A stretch of DNA of 64,000 nucleotides from Rhodosalinus halophilus (lineage in GTDB: Bacteria; Pseudomonadota; Alphaproteobacteria; Rhodobacterales; Rhodobacteraceae), in the NCBI RefSeq assembly GCF_003298775.1, contig NZ_QNTQ01000005.1, forward strand, positions 124,001-188,000. Direction: 5' to 3'. Below are positions 28,257 through 37,982 of this stretch, in pieces (the first letter of the stretch is position 1; every line of letters starts with the position of its first letter). The position numbers were made by a program, and so were the translations under genes. Under the pieces are notes generated by a model, which saw only the letters and a list, made by a program, of their open reading frames with translations, did no database searches and was not told where the DNA came from.

Positions 28257-28296
28257 CGGGCGCTTCTCGCGAAGAGGCCCGCGAGGGCCGATGAGC
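28257..28296 (+). repeat. Intercistronic hairpin repeat, copy B
   Basis: Second copy of the element at 19136. The hairpin is GGCCC-GCGA-GGGCC (28276-28289), one base pair shorter on both arms than in copy A. The alternative stem CTCGCG/CGCGAG (28266-28271 with 28280-28285) excludes it. It lies 17 nt upstream of the EEP gene. Confidence 0.6.
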
Positions 28297-28313
28297 GCGC
28301 GCAGGGAGGGCCG

Positions 28314-29222
28314 ATGCGCGTTGCCACCTTCAACATGCAGAACCTGCGGCTGCGCGGCGGGCAGCTCGACGGGGCGCGCGACGCCGACGTCGAGGCCGGC
28401 CCCGAGGCCACGCGCCACGATACCGCCGACCGCCTGCTCGGCGCGCGGCTGATCGCCGACGCGGCGCCGGACGTCATCGCGCTGCAGGAGGTCTTCGACC
28501 GCGCCGCGCTCGACTTCTTCCACGACCGCATGCTCGCGCGGGTCGGCTCGGTGCGCTACCCCCACCGCGTCTGCCTGCCCGGCAACGACGGCCGCGGCCA
28601 GGACGTTGCCCTGATGAGCCGGCGTCCGCTCGCGCAGGTGCACGGCCACGCCGACGTCACGCCGCGCGACCTCGGCCTCGAAACGCCACGCTGGATGGAC
28701 CCGACGCGCCCGGTCTTCCGCCGCGACTGCCTGACCGCGCGGGCCGGGCCGCTCACCCTTTTCGTCTGCCATTTCAAGGCGCCCTATCCGCGCGCGCGGA
28801 AGGCCTGGAAGGTGCGCCGGGTCGAGGCACAAGCGGTGCGCAGACTGGTCGAGGCGCGCTTTCCGGATCCGGCCGCCGCGCTCTGGCTGGTCCTCGGCGA
28901 TCTCAACGACCCGTTGGACAGCGCCGACCCCGCCATCGCGCCGCTCTTGCCACCCTTCTCCGTCGATCTGCTCGCGCGCCTGCCGCCGGGCGAGCGGTGG
29001 TCCTGGCACGACGCCGAAAGCGGCCAGTACGGGCGGCCGGACGCGCTCCTCGCCTCGCCCGCGCTCGCGGGCCGCTTCCCCGGCGCGCGGCCGCGGCTCC
29101 ACCGCGCCGCGCTGGGTCACGAGGCGCGACGCCACGCCGGCCACCGCTTCGCCGCCACCGGCTGGCACCGCCCGCATGCGAGCGATCACGCGCTGCTTGC
29201 CGTGGACTTCCCGGGCCTGTGA
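28314..29222 (+). CDS. Endonuclease/exonuclease/phosphatase family protein
   Basis: A 302-residue cytosolic protein of the EEP fold (metal-dependent phosphodiesterases). Motifs: TFNMQNLRL with the metal-binding Asn, DVIALQEV with the metal-binding Glu, GDLNDPLDS with the catalytic Asp-Asn, and the terminal ASDHALLAVDF with the catalytic His. The substrate may be nucleic acid, phospholipid or another phosphodiester. There is no signal peptide. The start at 28314 follows AGGGAGGG; an ATG at 28291 lies in another frame within the repeat. It follows hemN by 80 bp. Confidence 0.85.
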   Translation: MRVATFNMQNLRLRGGQLDGARDADVEAGPEATRHDTADRLLGARLIADAAPDVIALQEVFDRAALDFFHDRMLARVGSVRYPHRVCLPGNDGRGQDVALMSRRPLAQVHGHADVTPRDLGLETPRWMDPTRPVFRRDCLTARAGPLTLFVCHFKAPYPRARKAWKVRRVEAQAVRRLVEARFPDPAAALWLVLGDLNDPLDSADPAIAPLLPPFSVDLLARLPPGERWSWHDAESGQYGRPDALLASPALAGRFPGARPRLHRAALGHEARRHAGHRFAATGWHRPHASDHALLAVDFPGL

Positions 29223-29283
29223 CGGGCCCTCTTCGATGGTCCCGGCACACCCGCGGGACGTCGGAAGAGCCGACAGCCGCGGC

Positions 29284-30888
29284 TCAGGCCACGCGCCCCG
29301 TGGGCTCGAAGGCCGCGGCGAGCAACTTGCGGGTGTAGTCGTCGCGCGGACGTTCGAAGATCTCTTCCGCCGGCCCGTATTCGACCACGTCGCCGTTCTG
29401 CATCACCATCACCTGATGCGACATCGCGCGCACCACGCGCAGATCGTGGCTGATGAAGAGATAGGCCATCCCGTGCCGCGCCTGCAGCTTGCGCAGGAGG
29501 TCCACGATCTGCACCTGCACGGTCATGTCGAGCGCCGAGGTCGGCTCGTCCAGCACCAGAAGCTTCGGCCGCAGGATCATGGCGCGCGCGATGGCGATGC
29601 GCTGGCGCTGCCCGCCGGAGAACTCGTGCGGGTAGCGGTCCATCGTGGCGGGGTCGAGGCCCACCTCGGCCATGACCTCGGCCACGAGGTCCCGCTCTTC
29701 GCGGTCCTTTTCGCGCATGCCGTGCACGCCCAGCCCCTCGGCGATGATCTGATGGCAGGTCATCCGGGGGCTGAGCGAGCCGTAAGGATCCTGAAACACG
29801 ATCTGCATGTCGCGGCGCAGGCGACGCAGCTTGCGCACCGACCAGGCGTTCACGTCCTCGCCCATGTAGGTGATGCCGCCCTCGGACGTGATGAGCCGCA
29901 TCAGCGCCATGGCCAGCGTCGTCTTGCCCGAGCCGCTTTCGCCCACGATGCCCAGCGTCTCGCCCGCGCGCACGCTTATGGTGGCGTCGTTGACCGCCTT
30001 CACATGGCCCACGGTGCGCTTGAGAAAGCCCTTCTGGATCGGGAACCAGACCTTCAGATGGTCTGTGCGGGCAATCTCTTCGGCCCCCTGCGGCAGCGGC
30101 TCGGGGCCACCCCGGGGCTCGGCGGCCAGCAGCATCCGGGTATAGTCGTGCTGCGGATCGGCGAAGAGCGCGGCGGTTTCGCCGCTCTCGACGATCTCGC
30201 CGTCCTTCATCACGCAGACCCGGTCGGCGATCCGACGCACGATGCCCAGATCATGGGTGATGAACAGCAGCCCCATGCCCTCCTCGGCCTTGAGCTGCGC
30301 CAGAAGCTCGAGGATCTGCGCCTGGATCGTCACGTCGAGCGCGGTGGTCGGCTCGTCGGCGATCAGGATGTCGGGCTTGTTGGCGAGCGCCATGGCGATC
30401 ATGATGCGCTGGCGCTGCCCGCCGGAAAGCTGATGCGGATAGGCGTTGAGGCGGCTCTCCGCCTCGCGGATGCCGACGCGATCGAGAAGCTCGAGGATGC
30501 GCGCACGCGCCGCATCGCCCATCAGACCCTGATGCAGCGCGAGGCTCTCGCGCAGCTGCTTCTCGATCGTGTGCAGCGGGTTGAGCGAGGTCATCGGCTC
30601 CTGGAAGATGAAGCTGATGTCGTTGCCCCGCACCTTGCGCAGCAGCGCGTCGTCGGCGCCGATCATCTCCTGCCCGTCGTAGCGGACGCTGCCCTCCACC
30701 TCGGCACCGGGGCCGAGCAGCGCGACGGTCGAGAGCGCCGAGACCGACTTGCCCGACCCGCTCTCGCCCACCAGAGCCACGGTCTCTCCCTTGTCCACCG
30801 AAAAGGACACGCCACGCACGGCGCGCACCGGCTGCCCCTCCTGCCGGAAGGTGACGGAAAGGTTCCGGACGTCGAGTATCGCGCTCAC
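29284..30888 (-). CDS. yejF: Peptide ABC transporter fused ATPase, YejF type
   Basis: A 534-residue double ABC ATPase. The N-terminal half has Walker [19 protein letters not shown] and [11 protein letters not shown]; the C-terminal half repeats [23 protein letters not shown] and [11 protein letters not shown], then ends with a predicted regulatory tail ([19 protein letters not shown]). It energises the YejBE permeases encoded upstream; its start overlaps the yejE stop by 4 nt. Yej systems import peptides, including the microcin C class in enterobacteria. It is the last gene of the operon. Confidence 0.94.
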   Translation of the reverse strand: MSAILDVRNLSVTFRQEGQPVRAVRGVSFSVDKGETVALVGESGSGKSVSALSTVALLGPGAEVEGSVRYDGQEMIGADDALLRKVRGNDISFIFQEPMTSLNPLHTIEKQLRESLALHQGLMGDAARARILELLDRVGIREAESRLNAYPHQLSGGQRQRIMIAMALANKPDILIADEPTTALDVTIQAQILELLAQLKAEEGMGLLFITHDLGIVRRIADRVCVMKDGEIVESGETAALFADPQHDYTRMLLAAEPRGGPEPLPQGAEEIARTDHLKVWFPIQKGFLKRTVGHVKAVNDATISVRAGETLGIVGESGSGKTTLAMALMRLITSEGGITYMGEDVNAWSVRKLRRLRRDMQIVFQDPYGSLSPRMTCHQIIAEGLGVHGMREKDREERDLVAEVMAEVGLDPATMDRYPHEFSGGQRQRIAIARAMILRPKLLVLDEPTSALDMTVQVQIVDLLRKLQARHGMAYLFISHDLRVVRAMSHQVMVMQNGDVVEYGPAEEIFERPRDDYTRKLLAAAFEPTGRVA

Positions 30889-32108
30889 TGGAAGGTCTTT
30901 CTCGGGTCGAAGGCGTCGCGCACCCCTTCGAAGATGAAGACGAGCAGCGACAGCATGATCGCGAAGGTGAAGAAGGCGGTGAAGGCGAGCCAGGGCGCCT
31001 GCAGGTTCTGCTTGGCCTGAAGCGTGAGCTCGCCCAGCGAGGGCGCGGACGACGGCAGCCCGAAGCCGAGGAAGTCGAGCCCGGCGAGCGTGGCGATGGT
31101 GCCGGTGACGATGAAGGGCAGCATGGTCAGCGTCGCCACCATGGCGTTGGGCAGCATGTGGCGGAACATGATCGTCCAGTTGCTGACACCCAGCGCCTTC
31201 GCCGCGCGCACGTATTCGAGGTTACGCGCGCGCAGGAACTCGGCCCGCACCACGCCTACCAGCGCCGTCCAGCCGAAGAGCACGGTGAGCAGGACCAGCA
31301 GCCAGAAACTTCGCCCGAGGATCGCGAAGAGAATGATGATGATGTAGAGCGCCGGCGTCGCCTGCCAGATCTCGATGATCCGCTGGAAGATGAGGTCCAG
31401 CAGCCCGCCGAAGAAGCCCTGCACCGCGCCCGCGATGATCCCGATGGTGGAGGCGAGCACCGTGACGATCAGGGTGAACAGGATCGACAGACGGAAGCCG
31501 TAGATGATCCGCGCGAGCACGTCGCGCTTGGTGTCGTCGGTGCCGAGCCAGTTCTGCCCGTTGGGCGGAAGCGGCGCGGCACCGGGGCGGTCCACGACAG
31601 TGTCATAGGAATAGGGGATCGGCGGCCAGAGCAGCCAGCCCTGCTCGATCTGGCTGCCGTTGACCTCTCCGTCCTGCGCGTCCTCCATCAGCGCCTCGGG
31701 CTCGTAGAAGCAGTCCTCGAGCCCCCCGGTGACGATCAGGCACTGCACCTCCGGGTCGCGGTAGATGGCCTCGGTCTGGAAGTCGCCGCCGAAGGCCGTC
31801 TCGGGGTAGAACTGGAAGACGGGCATCCGGATCTCGCCGCGATAGTTCACGAGGATTGGCTTGTCGTTGGCGATGAACTCGGCGAAGAGCGACAGCCCGA
31901 AGAGGATCGAGAAGATGATCAGCGACCAGTAGGCGCGCCTGTTGGCCTTGAAGTTGCGCCAGCGGCGCTGATTGAGCGGCGAGAGCCAGCTGCGCTTCTG
32001 CGGGGGCGCGACCGGCGCGGGGGCCATGTGGCCCGGCATCCGCTCCTTGTGCGGCACCTGCTCTTCGGTCGGGGTCGGCGTGCGGTCCTCGCGGGCGCGC
32101 TGCTGCAT
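30885..32108 (-). CDS. yejE: Peptide ABC permease, YejE type
   Basis: A 407-residue permease, longer than DppC because of a periplasmic insert of about 120 residues between helix 1 and the HPLGTD-equivalent LGTDDTKRDVLARIIYGFRLS, which is characteristic of YejE. The N-terminus has a proline-rich cytoplasmic extension before SPLNQRRWRNFKANRRAYWSL. The EAA loop LEYVRAAKALGVSNWTIMFRHMLPN is intact. It couples with YejB and YejF; spacing to yejB is 3 nt. Confidence 0.94.
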   Translation of the reverse strand: MQQRAREDRTPTPTEEQVPHKERMPGHMAPAPVAPPQKRSWLSPLNQRRWRNFKANRRAYWSLIIFSILFGLSLFAEFIANDKPILVNYRGEIRMPVFQFYPETAFGGDFQTEAIYRDPEVQCLIVTGGLEDCFYEPEALMEDAQDGEVNGSQIEQGWLLWPPIPYSYDTVVDRPGAAPLPPNGQNWLGTDDTKRDVLARIIYGFRLSILFTLIVTVLASTIGIIAGAVQGFFGGLLDLIFQRIIEIWQATPALYIIIILFAILGRSFWLLVLLTVLFGWTALVGVVRAEFLRARNLEYVRAAKALGVSNWTIMFRHMLPNAMVATLTMLPFIVTGTIATLAGLDFLGFGLPSSAPSLGELTLQAKQNLQAPWLAFTAFFTFAIMLSLLVFIFEGVRDAFDPRKTFQ

Positions 32109-32111
32109 GGC

Positions 32112-33197
32112 TCAGCCCACCCGCCGCTCGAAGTCGATCCGCGGATCGACGACGACATACATCAGGTCGGACAGGATGCCGACGATCAGACCGATCAGCC
32201 CGAAGATGAAAAGCGTGCCGAAGATCACCGGATAGTCGCGCGCCACGGCCGCCTCGAAGCCCAGCCGCCCGAGACCGTCGAGCGAGAAGATCGTCTCGAT
32301 GATGAGGCTCCCGGTGAAGAAGACGCCGATGAAGACCGCCGGGAAGCCCGCGATCACGATCAGCATCGCGTTGCGGAAGACGTGGCCGTAGAGCACGCGC
32401 CGCTCGCTCGCGCCCTTGGCGCGGGCGGTGATGACGTATTGCTTCTTGATCTCGTCGAGGAAGGAGTTCTTCGTCAGGAGCGTCAGCGTCGCGAAGGCCG
32501 AGATCGTCGAGGCCGCCACCGGCAGCGTGATGTGCCAGAAGTAGTCGGCCACCTTGCCCAGCAGGCTCAGCTCCTCCCAGTTCTCCGAGGTCAGCCCGCG
32601 CAGCGGGAAGATCTGCAGGTAGCTCCCCCCGGCGAGCAGCACCAGCAGCAGGATGGCGAAGAGAAAGCCGGGGATCGCATAGGCCACGATGATCGCGCCC
32701 GATGTGTAGGTGTCGAAGGGCGTGCCGTCCTTCACCGCCTTGCGGATGCCGAGCGGAATCGAGACCAGATAGGCGATCAGCGTGGACCAGAGGCCCAGGC
32801 TGATCGAGACCGGCATCTTCTCGAGGATGAGCTCCGTCACGCCGATCTTGCGAAAGTAGCTCTCTCCGAAGTCGAGGCGCATGTAGTCCCAGAGCATGCC
32901 GAAGAAGCGCTCGAGCGGCGGCTTGTCGAGGCCGAACTGCGCCTCGAGCTCCTCGATGAACTCGGGCGGCAGGCCGCGCGCGCCCGCGTAGCCCTCGAGC
33001 TCTTCGGTCGAGGCGGTGCCCGCGTCCTCGCCCGCGCCGGCGAAGCCTTCGAAGACGTCGCCCTGCCCCTGCATCTGGGCGATCATCTGCTCCACGGGTC
33101 CGCCGGGGACGAACTGTACCAGCGTGAAGTTGATGATCATGATCCCGAGCAGGGTCGGGATGATCAGCAGCAGCCTGCGGACGATATAGGCGCCCAT
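32112..33197 (-). CDS. yejB: Peptide ABC permease, YejB type
   Basis: A 361-residue permease starting [37 protein letters not shown], the DppB-type opening, with the insert between helices 1 and 2 ([36 protein letters not shown]) found in YejB. The EAA loop [24 protein letters not shown] is intact. It is encoded 7 nt after the binding protein gene and forms the transmembrane heterodimer with YejE. Confidence 0.94.
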   Translation of the reverse strand: MGAYIVRRLLLIIPTLLGIMIINFTLVQFVPGGPVEQMIAQMQGQGDVFEGFAGAGEDAGTASTEELEGYAGARGLPPEFIEELEAQFGLDKPPLERFFGMLWDYMRLDFGESYFRKIGVTELILEKMPVSISLGLWSTLIAYLVSIPLGIRKAVKDGTPFDTYTSGAIIVAYAIPGFLFAILLLVLLAGGSYLQIFPLRGLTSENWEELSLLGKVADYFWHITLPVAASTISAFATLTLLTKNSFLDEIKKQYVITARAKGASERRVLYGHVFRNAMLIVIAGFPAVFIGVFFTGSLIIETIFSLDGLGRLGFEAAVARDYPVIFGTLFIFGLIGLIVGILSDLMYVVVDPRIDFERRVG

Positions 33198-33204
33198 GCC
33201 GCCC

Positions 33205-35172
33205 CTACCTCAGTGCGCCGGCAGCGCGCAGTTCCGCCGCACCCTCGGCGTCGTACCACCAGAAATCGAGGGTGCCCAGCGCATAGGGCGGCAGCTCTTC
33301 GGGATACGCGTATTGATCCCAGTAGGCGACCCAGTGGCTGTCGTTGTACCACACCGGCACCATGAAGAACTCGTGCCGCAGCACCCGGTCGAGCGCCATC
33401 AGCGCCGCGGCCTCCTCCTCGCGGCTTTCGGTCTGCAAGGCCGCCTCGATCACCGCGTCGACCAGCGGGCTCGCGAGCCCTGCGGGATTGAACAGGCTGA
33501 ACTCCGCCTCGCGCGAGCCGTACATCTGCATCAGACCCGTGCCCGCCTGAAGGAAGGCCCGGTAGTTGTCGAAGATCAGGTCGTAGTCCCGCTCGCGCGA
33601 GCGCAGCGTGTACTGCGAGGGGTCGATGCGCTGCACGTTGATGTCGATGCCCATGAGCTCGAGGTTCTGGGCAAAGGTCTCGACCACCGACTCGAGCGTC
33701 GCAGAGGAGGACGAGGAAATCGGAAAGTCGAGGCTCAGCACTTCGCCCTCGCCGTTGCGGCGCACCCCGTCGTCGCCCACCTGCCAGCCGGCCTCGTCCA
33801 GAAGGCGCATGGCGCGGCGCAGGTTGCGCCGGTCGTTCAGCCGCTCCTCGCTGGAGGAATGCGCGCGGCGCGCGGGCTCCTCTAGCACGGCCTCGGGAAT
33901 CTCGACGCCTTCCAGCGATTGGAAAAACTCGAGCTCGGCGCCCTCGGGCGGCCCCTCCGCCTGAAGCGGCGTGTCCTGCACGAAGGAATGGCGCTGCTCG
34001 AACAGCCCGTACTGCAGCGAGGCGTTGGTCCACTCGAAGTTGTAGGCCAGCGCGATCGCCTCGCGCACGCGCTTGTCCTGCAGGAGCTCCTTGCCGAGGT
34101 TGAAGACGATGCCCGTGGGCGTCGGCGGTGTCCCGTCCGGCAGTTCGTCGAGTTGCACCCACCCGTTGTCCACCGCGGGAAAGTCGTAGCCCGTGGCCCA
34201 GGTGCGCGAGTTGCCCTCTGCCCGGAAGGTGTAGACGCCGGCCTTGAAGGCCTCGAAGGCGGCGTTGTCGTCGGCGAAATACTCGATCCGGATACGGTCG
34301 AAGTTGTGCCGCCCCTGATTGATCGGCAGATGCCAGCCCCAGTAGTCGGGGTTGCGGCGGTAAACGATGTTGCGGTTCACGTCGAGGCTTTCGAGGACGT
34401 AAGGACCAGAGCCAACTGCCGGGTCGAGTCTCGGCTCGTCGAGCCGCGCGCCCGTCTCCTCGTACCACGCCTTCGACCAGACCGGCACGCCGCCCACCTG
34501 GTCGATCAGCGACCGGCGCGAGATGCCCTCGGCGAAGGTGAACTTCACGGTGTGGTCGTCGAGCGCCTCGGCGGTCAGGACGCGGCGGCTGACCGCCTGC
34601 GCATAGCTCGGCAGCCCCTGCTCCAGCAGCAGGTTGTGCGAAAACACCACGTCATGCGCCGTCACCGGCGTTCCGTCGGAAAACCGCGCCTCGGGACGCA
34701 TGTGGAAGATCACCCAGGTCTTGCCGGGATCCCATTCCACCTTCCAGGCGAGCAGGCCGTAGGATTCGCCGATCTGGTCGGCGGGCAGGCCGGCGCCCGA
34801 GGCCGGCATCTCGCCCAGAAGCGACTCGTACATCATCCAGGAGTAGCGCCCGGCCCGGCCCTGCCGCGAATAGGGGTTCATCGAATCGAAGGTGCCCGGC
34901 GCCCAGAGGGAGATTTCGCCGCCCTTGGGCGCGTCGGGGTTCACGTAATCGAAATGCTCGAAGTCCGGCGGATAGCTGAGTTCGCCGAAGAAGTTGTAGC
35001 CGTGGCTGACCACGATCTCGTCGCTGCCCTGGGCGAGCGCGGCCTCGCTGGGCTCCGGCGTGAACTGCGGCGTCTCCTGCGCGGCGGCGGCCGCGGGGCC
35101 GATCAGGGCCGCGGCGAGGGCGCCGGCGCGGAAAGGGCGAAGGGCGCGCGCGAGGGGCTCGGATGCGGGCAT
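33205..35172 (-). CDS. yejA: Peptide ABC substrate-binding protein, YejA type
   Basis: A 655-residue periplasmic family 5 binding protein, longer than DppA, as usual for YejA. The signal peptide ends near PAAAAAQ (about 31). Motifs: [71 protein letters not shown] and [16 protein letters not shown]. It heads the yejABEF operon on the minus strand. Upstream is a 200-bp non-coding stretch holding the terminator of the cytochrome gene and, presumably, the operon promoter; I see no convincing operator. Confidence 0.94.
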   Translation of the reverse strand: MPASEPLARALRPFRAGALAAALIGPAAAAAQETPQFTPEPSEAALAQGSDEIVVSHGYNFFGELSYPPDFEHFDYVNPDAPKGGEISLWAPGTFDSMNPYSRQGRAGRYSWMMYESLLGEMPASGAGLPADQIGESYGLLAWKVEWDPGKTWVIFHMRPEARFSDGTPVTAHDVVFSHNLLLEQGLPSYAQAVSRRVLTAEALDDHTVKFTFAEGISRRSLIDQVGGVPVWSKAWYEETGARLDEPRLDPAVGSGPYVLESLDVNRNIVYRRNPDYWGWHLPINQGRHNFDRIRIEYFADDNAAFEAFKAGVYTFRAEGNSRTWATGYDFPAVDNGWVQLDELPDGTPPTPTGIVFNLGKELLQDKRVREAIALAYNFEWTNASLQYGLFEQRHSFVQDTPLQAEGPPEGAELEFFQSLEGVEIPEAVLEEPARRAHSSSEERLNDRRNLRRAMRLLDEAGWQVGDDGVRRNGEGEVLSLDFPISSSSSATLESVVETFAQNLELMGIDINVQRIDPSQYTLRSRERDYDLIFDNYRAFLQAGTGLMQMYGSREAEFSLFNPAGLASPLVDAVIEAALQTESREEEAAALMALDRVLRHEFFMVPVWYNDSHWVAYWDQYAYPEELPPYALGTLDFWWYDAEGAAELRAAGALR

Positions 35173-35311
35173 GTTGCGGATCCTCCGGCTGCCGGATGCG
35201 TGTCCTGTTCGTCAGAACATGGTGCAGCCAAGCTAGATTGCCAGATCGCAAGGGTTCAAGTTGCGAATGCGTGAACCGGCGGGCGCGTTCCGGCGTTCAG
35301 CGCGCGCCTTC

Positions 35312-35351
35312 CCGAAAAGGAACGCCGCCGCGCCTGCGAAAGCGCGGCGGC
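35312..35351 (-). terminator. Intrinsic terminator of the cytochrome gene
   Basis: A 10-bp G+C stem (35324-35333 pairing with 35342-35351, 8-nt loop) followed on the minus strand by TTCCTTTTC, 21 nt past the stop of the triheme cytochrome gene. Confidence 0.8.
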
Positions 35352-35372
35352 AGCAGTCCCCCGAGGTGGGGA

Positions 35373-37013
35373 TCAGTTGGCGTTTTCCTGAAGCCAGGCG
35401 ACCAGCGCGGCACGATCTTCCATGTCCTTCACGCCGGCGTAGGCCATCGACGTGCCCGAAGCGTAGTCGCGCGGGTTCTCGAGCCAGGGGTTCAGCTCGT
35501 CCACGGTCCAGGTGCCTTCGGGCAACGCGCCGGAGTAGCGGAAGCCTTCGACCGAGCCGATCTCGCGGCCTACGATGCCCACGAGGTGCGGACCCACCCG
35601 GTTCTGCTCCTGATCGGCGACGTGGCAGGCCTGACACTGGCGCCAGACGCGCTGTCCGTCGGCCGGGTCGGCGGCGGCCACGGCCTGGGCGAACTCGGAC
35701 ATGCCGGCCTGCTCACCGCCCTGCGTTTCGCTTTCGGCCGCAGCGGTCTCTTCGGTGGCCTGCCCGTCCTCGGCGGCCGCGTCCGCCGCAGCGGTCTCTT
35801 CGGTGGCCTGCCCGTCCCCGGTGGCCGCATCTGCCGCCGCGGTCTCTTCCGAAGCTGCCGCGTCTTCCGCAGCGGCCTGCTCGGTGGCTTCTTCGGTGGC
35901 CGCGTCTTCGGCCGGGGCGGCGGCTTCCTCGGTCGCCGCGGCCTGAGTGACGCCCGCGTTCTCGCGCAGCCATGCCACGAGGTCGGCCCGGTCCTGCATG
36001 TCCTTCACGCCGGCGTAGGCCATCGACGTGCCCGGCGCATAGTCGCGCGGGTTCTCGAGCCAGGGATCGAGTTCATCCACGGTCCAGCGGCCCACTTCCG
36101 GCAGCGCGCCGGAATAGCGGAAGCTTTCGACAGACCCGATCTCGCGGCCGATGATACCCACGAGGTGCGGACCCACGCGATTCTGCTCCTGATCGGCGAC
36201 GTGACAGGCCTGGCACTGACGCCACACGCTCGCACCGTTCTCGAGGTCGCCGTTCGCCACGGCCTGCGCGAATTCGGACATGCCGGCAGCCGCCGTGTCC
36301 TCCGCGGGCGCGGCGTCTTCGGCGGCCGCTTCTTCGGTTGCCGGCGCTTCCGCGGCCGGCTCTTCCGCTTCGGCGACGGCCTCCTCGGCTGCGGCCTCTT
36401 GCGTGGCCGCTTCCTCGGTCGCGGCCTCTTCTGCAGCGGGCTCTTCCGCCGGCGCGGCGGCTGCGGCCTGCTCGGCAGAGGGAAGCTCGGCCCCGTCGGT
36501 GTAGCTGTAGAGATAGGCGATCAGATTGGCGCGATCCTCGTCATCCTCGAGGCCGCCGTAGGCCATCGAGGTGCCGGGGGCCCAGTCGCTCGGGGCCTCG
36601 AGCCAGGGATCGAGGTTCTCCCAGGTCCACTCGCCGTCCGGCAGCGCACCGGAATAGCGGAACCCCTCGACCGACGCGATCTGCCGCCCGATCAGACCGT
36701 TCAGATGCGGGCCGACACCGTTGCGCTCTTCCTCGATCGCGTGGCAGGCGCTGCACTGGCGGAACAGGCTCTCGCCTTCCGATGCGTCGGCCTGCGCGAC
36801 GAGTTGGACGAAGGGCACCTCGGGCTCGGCCGGAGCTTCGTCGGTGGCGCCCCCTTCCTCATCACCGGTCTCTATCACATAGGCCGCCGCATGCTCGCCA
36901 TGCGGCCCGCCGACGTGATAGATCGACTCGGCGGCCCATTTGCCGAGGAGAAAGACAAGCAGCGCCCCGCAGAAGCCGCCGAGAACCTTGGTGAACGTCA
37001 TCGTGTCTAGCAT
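35373..37013 (-). CDS. cycM: Membrane-anchored triheme cytochrome c (CycM-like)
   Basis: A 546-residue protein with a CycM/c552-like N-terminal anchor (TFTKVLGGFCGALLVFLLGK, about 6-25) and three separate class I cytochrome c domains in the periplasm. Haem motifs are CSACH 87-91, CQACH 267-271 and CQACH 460-464; Met ligands are M150, M331 and M523 in GTSMAY. Linkers (about 178-244 and 352-437) are almost pure Ala/Glu/Thr/Pro. Domains 2 and 3 are nearly identical, domain 1 more distant, so a domain was duplicated twice, the last time recently. Ordinary CycM has one haem domain and carries electrons from the bc1 complex to oxidases. It is divergent from pheA, as in relatives. Confidence 0.93.
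   Translation of the reverse strand: MLDTMTFTKVLGGFCGALLVFLLGKWAAESIYHVGGPHGEHAAAYVIETGDEEGGATDEAPAEPEVPFVQLVAQADASEGESLFRQCSACHAIEEERNGVGPHLNGLIGRQIASVEGFRYSGALPDGEWTWENLDPWLEAPSDWAPGTSMAYGGLEDDEDRANLIAYLYSYTDGAELPSAEQAAAAAPAEEPAAEEAATEEAATQEAAAEEAVAEAEEPAAEAPATEEAAAEDAAPAEDTAAAGMSEFAQAVANGDLENGASVWRQCQACHVADQEQNRVGPHLVGIIGREIGSVESFRYSGALPEVGRWTVDELDPWLENPRDYAPGTSMAYAGVKDMQDRADLVAWLRENAGVTQAAATEEAAAPAEDAATEEATEQAAAEDAAASEETAAADAATGDGQATEETAAADAAAEDGQATEETAAAESETQGGEQAGMSEFAQAVAAADPADGQRVWRQCQACHVADQEQNRVGPHLVGIVGREIGSVEGFRYSGALPEGTWTVDELNPWLENPRDYASGTSMAYAGVKDMEDRAALVAWLQENAN
35737..35832 (-). repeat. 48-bp tandem repeat in the cytochrome linker
   Basis: Two adjacent 48-bp units (35737-35784 and 35785-35832) encode 16-residue repeats of the type DAA-x-x-DGQATEETAAA in the linker before haem domain 3. 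Few base differences separate them, so the unit number may vary between strains. Confidence 0.75.
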
Positions 37014-37135
37014 GGGTCGCTGTCCATCTCCCGCGTTCCGTCGCGCGGGTATCTATAGGGTTCCCCCCATGGGGCGCAAGGTGTAGAGGGCGCGACCAAA
37101 TCGCCGCGCCCCAAGCGCAACAGACGGAAGCAATC

Positions 37136-37975
37136 ATGACCGCACGCATCGCGTTCCAGGGCGAACCCGGCGCCTACTCGCATCAGGCCTGCCACGACGC
37201 GCGCCCCGAGATGGAGGCGCTGGCCTGCCGGACCTTCGAGGACGCGATCGAGGCCGTGCGCGACGGCAGCGCGGAACTCGCCATGCTGCCGGTCGAGAAC
37301 TCCACCTTCGGACGCGTCGCGGACATCCATGCCCTGCTGCCCGCCTCGGGGCTGCACATCGTCGACGAGGCCTTCGTCCGCGTGCACATCAACCTGCTCG
37401 CGCTGCCGGGCACGCCGCTCGAGCGGATCGACCGCGCGATGAGCCACACCATGCTGCTGGGACAGTGCCGCAACTTCCTGCGCGCGCACGGAATCCAGCG
37501 AGTCACCGGTGCGGACACCGCCGGATCGGCGCGCCATGTCGCCGAAGCCGGCGATCCGTCGCTCGCCGCGCTCGCCGGCGACCTCGCGGCCGAGATCTAC
37601 GGCCTCGAGATCCTCGCGCGGCACATCGAGGACCAGAGCACCAACACGACGCGCTTCCTCGTCATGTCGCGCGAGCCCGACCTGTCGCGGCGCGGCGATC
37701 ACGGCATGATGACCACGCTGGTGTTCCGCCTGCGCTCGATTCCGGCCGGGCTCTACAAGGCCCTCGGCGGCTTCGCCACGAACGGCGTCAACATGACCAA
37801 GCTGGAAAGCTACATGGTCGGCGGCAACTTCCAGGTGGTACAGTTCTACGCCGATATCGAGGGCCACCCCGAGGATCCTCCGGTGAAGCTCGCGCTGGAA
37901 GAGCTCGACTACTTCACGGATTCGCTGACGATCCTGGGTGTCTATCCGGCCCATCCCCATCGGCTGGAGGGCTGA
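37136..37975 (+). CDS. pheA: Prephenate dehydratase
   Basis: Converts prephenate to phenylpyruvate in phenylalanine synthesis. The 279-residue monofunctional enzyme has RIAFQGEPGAYSHQAC, VENSTFGRVAD, the catalytic NTTRFLVM segment, and a C-terminal ACT domain (about 195-279). In that domain the Phe-binding motifs GALV and ESRP of well-studied enzymes read AGLY and ESYM, so feedback control by Phe may differ. There is no chorismate mutase domain. It is divergent from the triheme cytochrome gene with a 122-bp intergenic region and convergent with nudC. Confidence 0.95.
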   Translation: MTARIAFQGEPGAYSHQACHDARPEMEALACRTFEDAIEAVRDGSAELAMLPVENSTFGRVADIHALLPASGLHIVDEAFVRVHINLLALPGTPLERIDRAMSHTMLLGQCRNFLRAHGIQRVTGADTAGSARHVAEAGDPSLAALAGDLAAEIYGLEILARHIEDQSTNTTRFLVMSREPDLSRRGDHGMMTTLVFRLRSIPAGLYKALGGFATNGVNMTKLESYMVGGNFQVVQFYADIEGHPEDPPVKLALEELDYFTDSLTILGVYPAHPHRLEG

Positions 37976-37982
37976 GGCGGGC

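Noticed and set aside
29284-35172. A microcin or toxin uptake locus
   Set aside because: It is a plain yejABEF-type peptide importer without toxin, immunity or maturation genes.
35373-37013. Three separate cytochrome genes joined by a sequencing error
   Set aside because: The frame is open throughout, linkers keep the same amino-acid style and no start site precedes domains 2 or 3.
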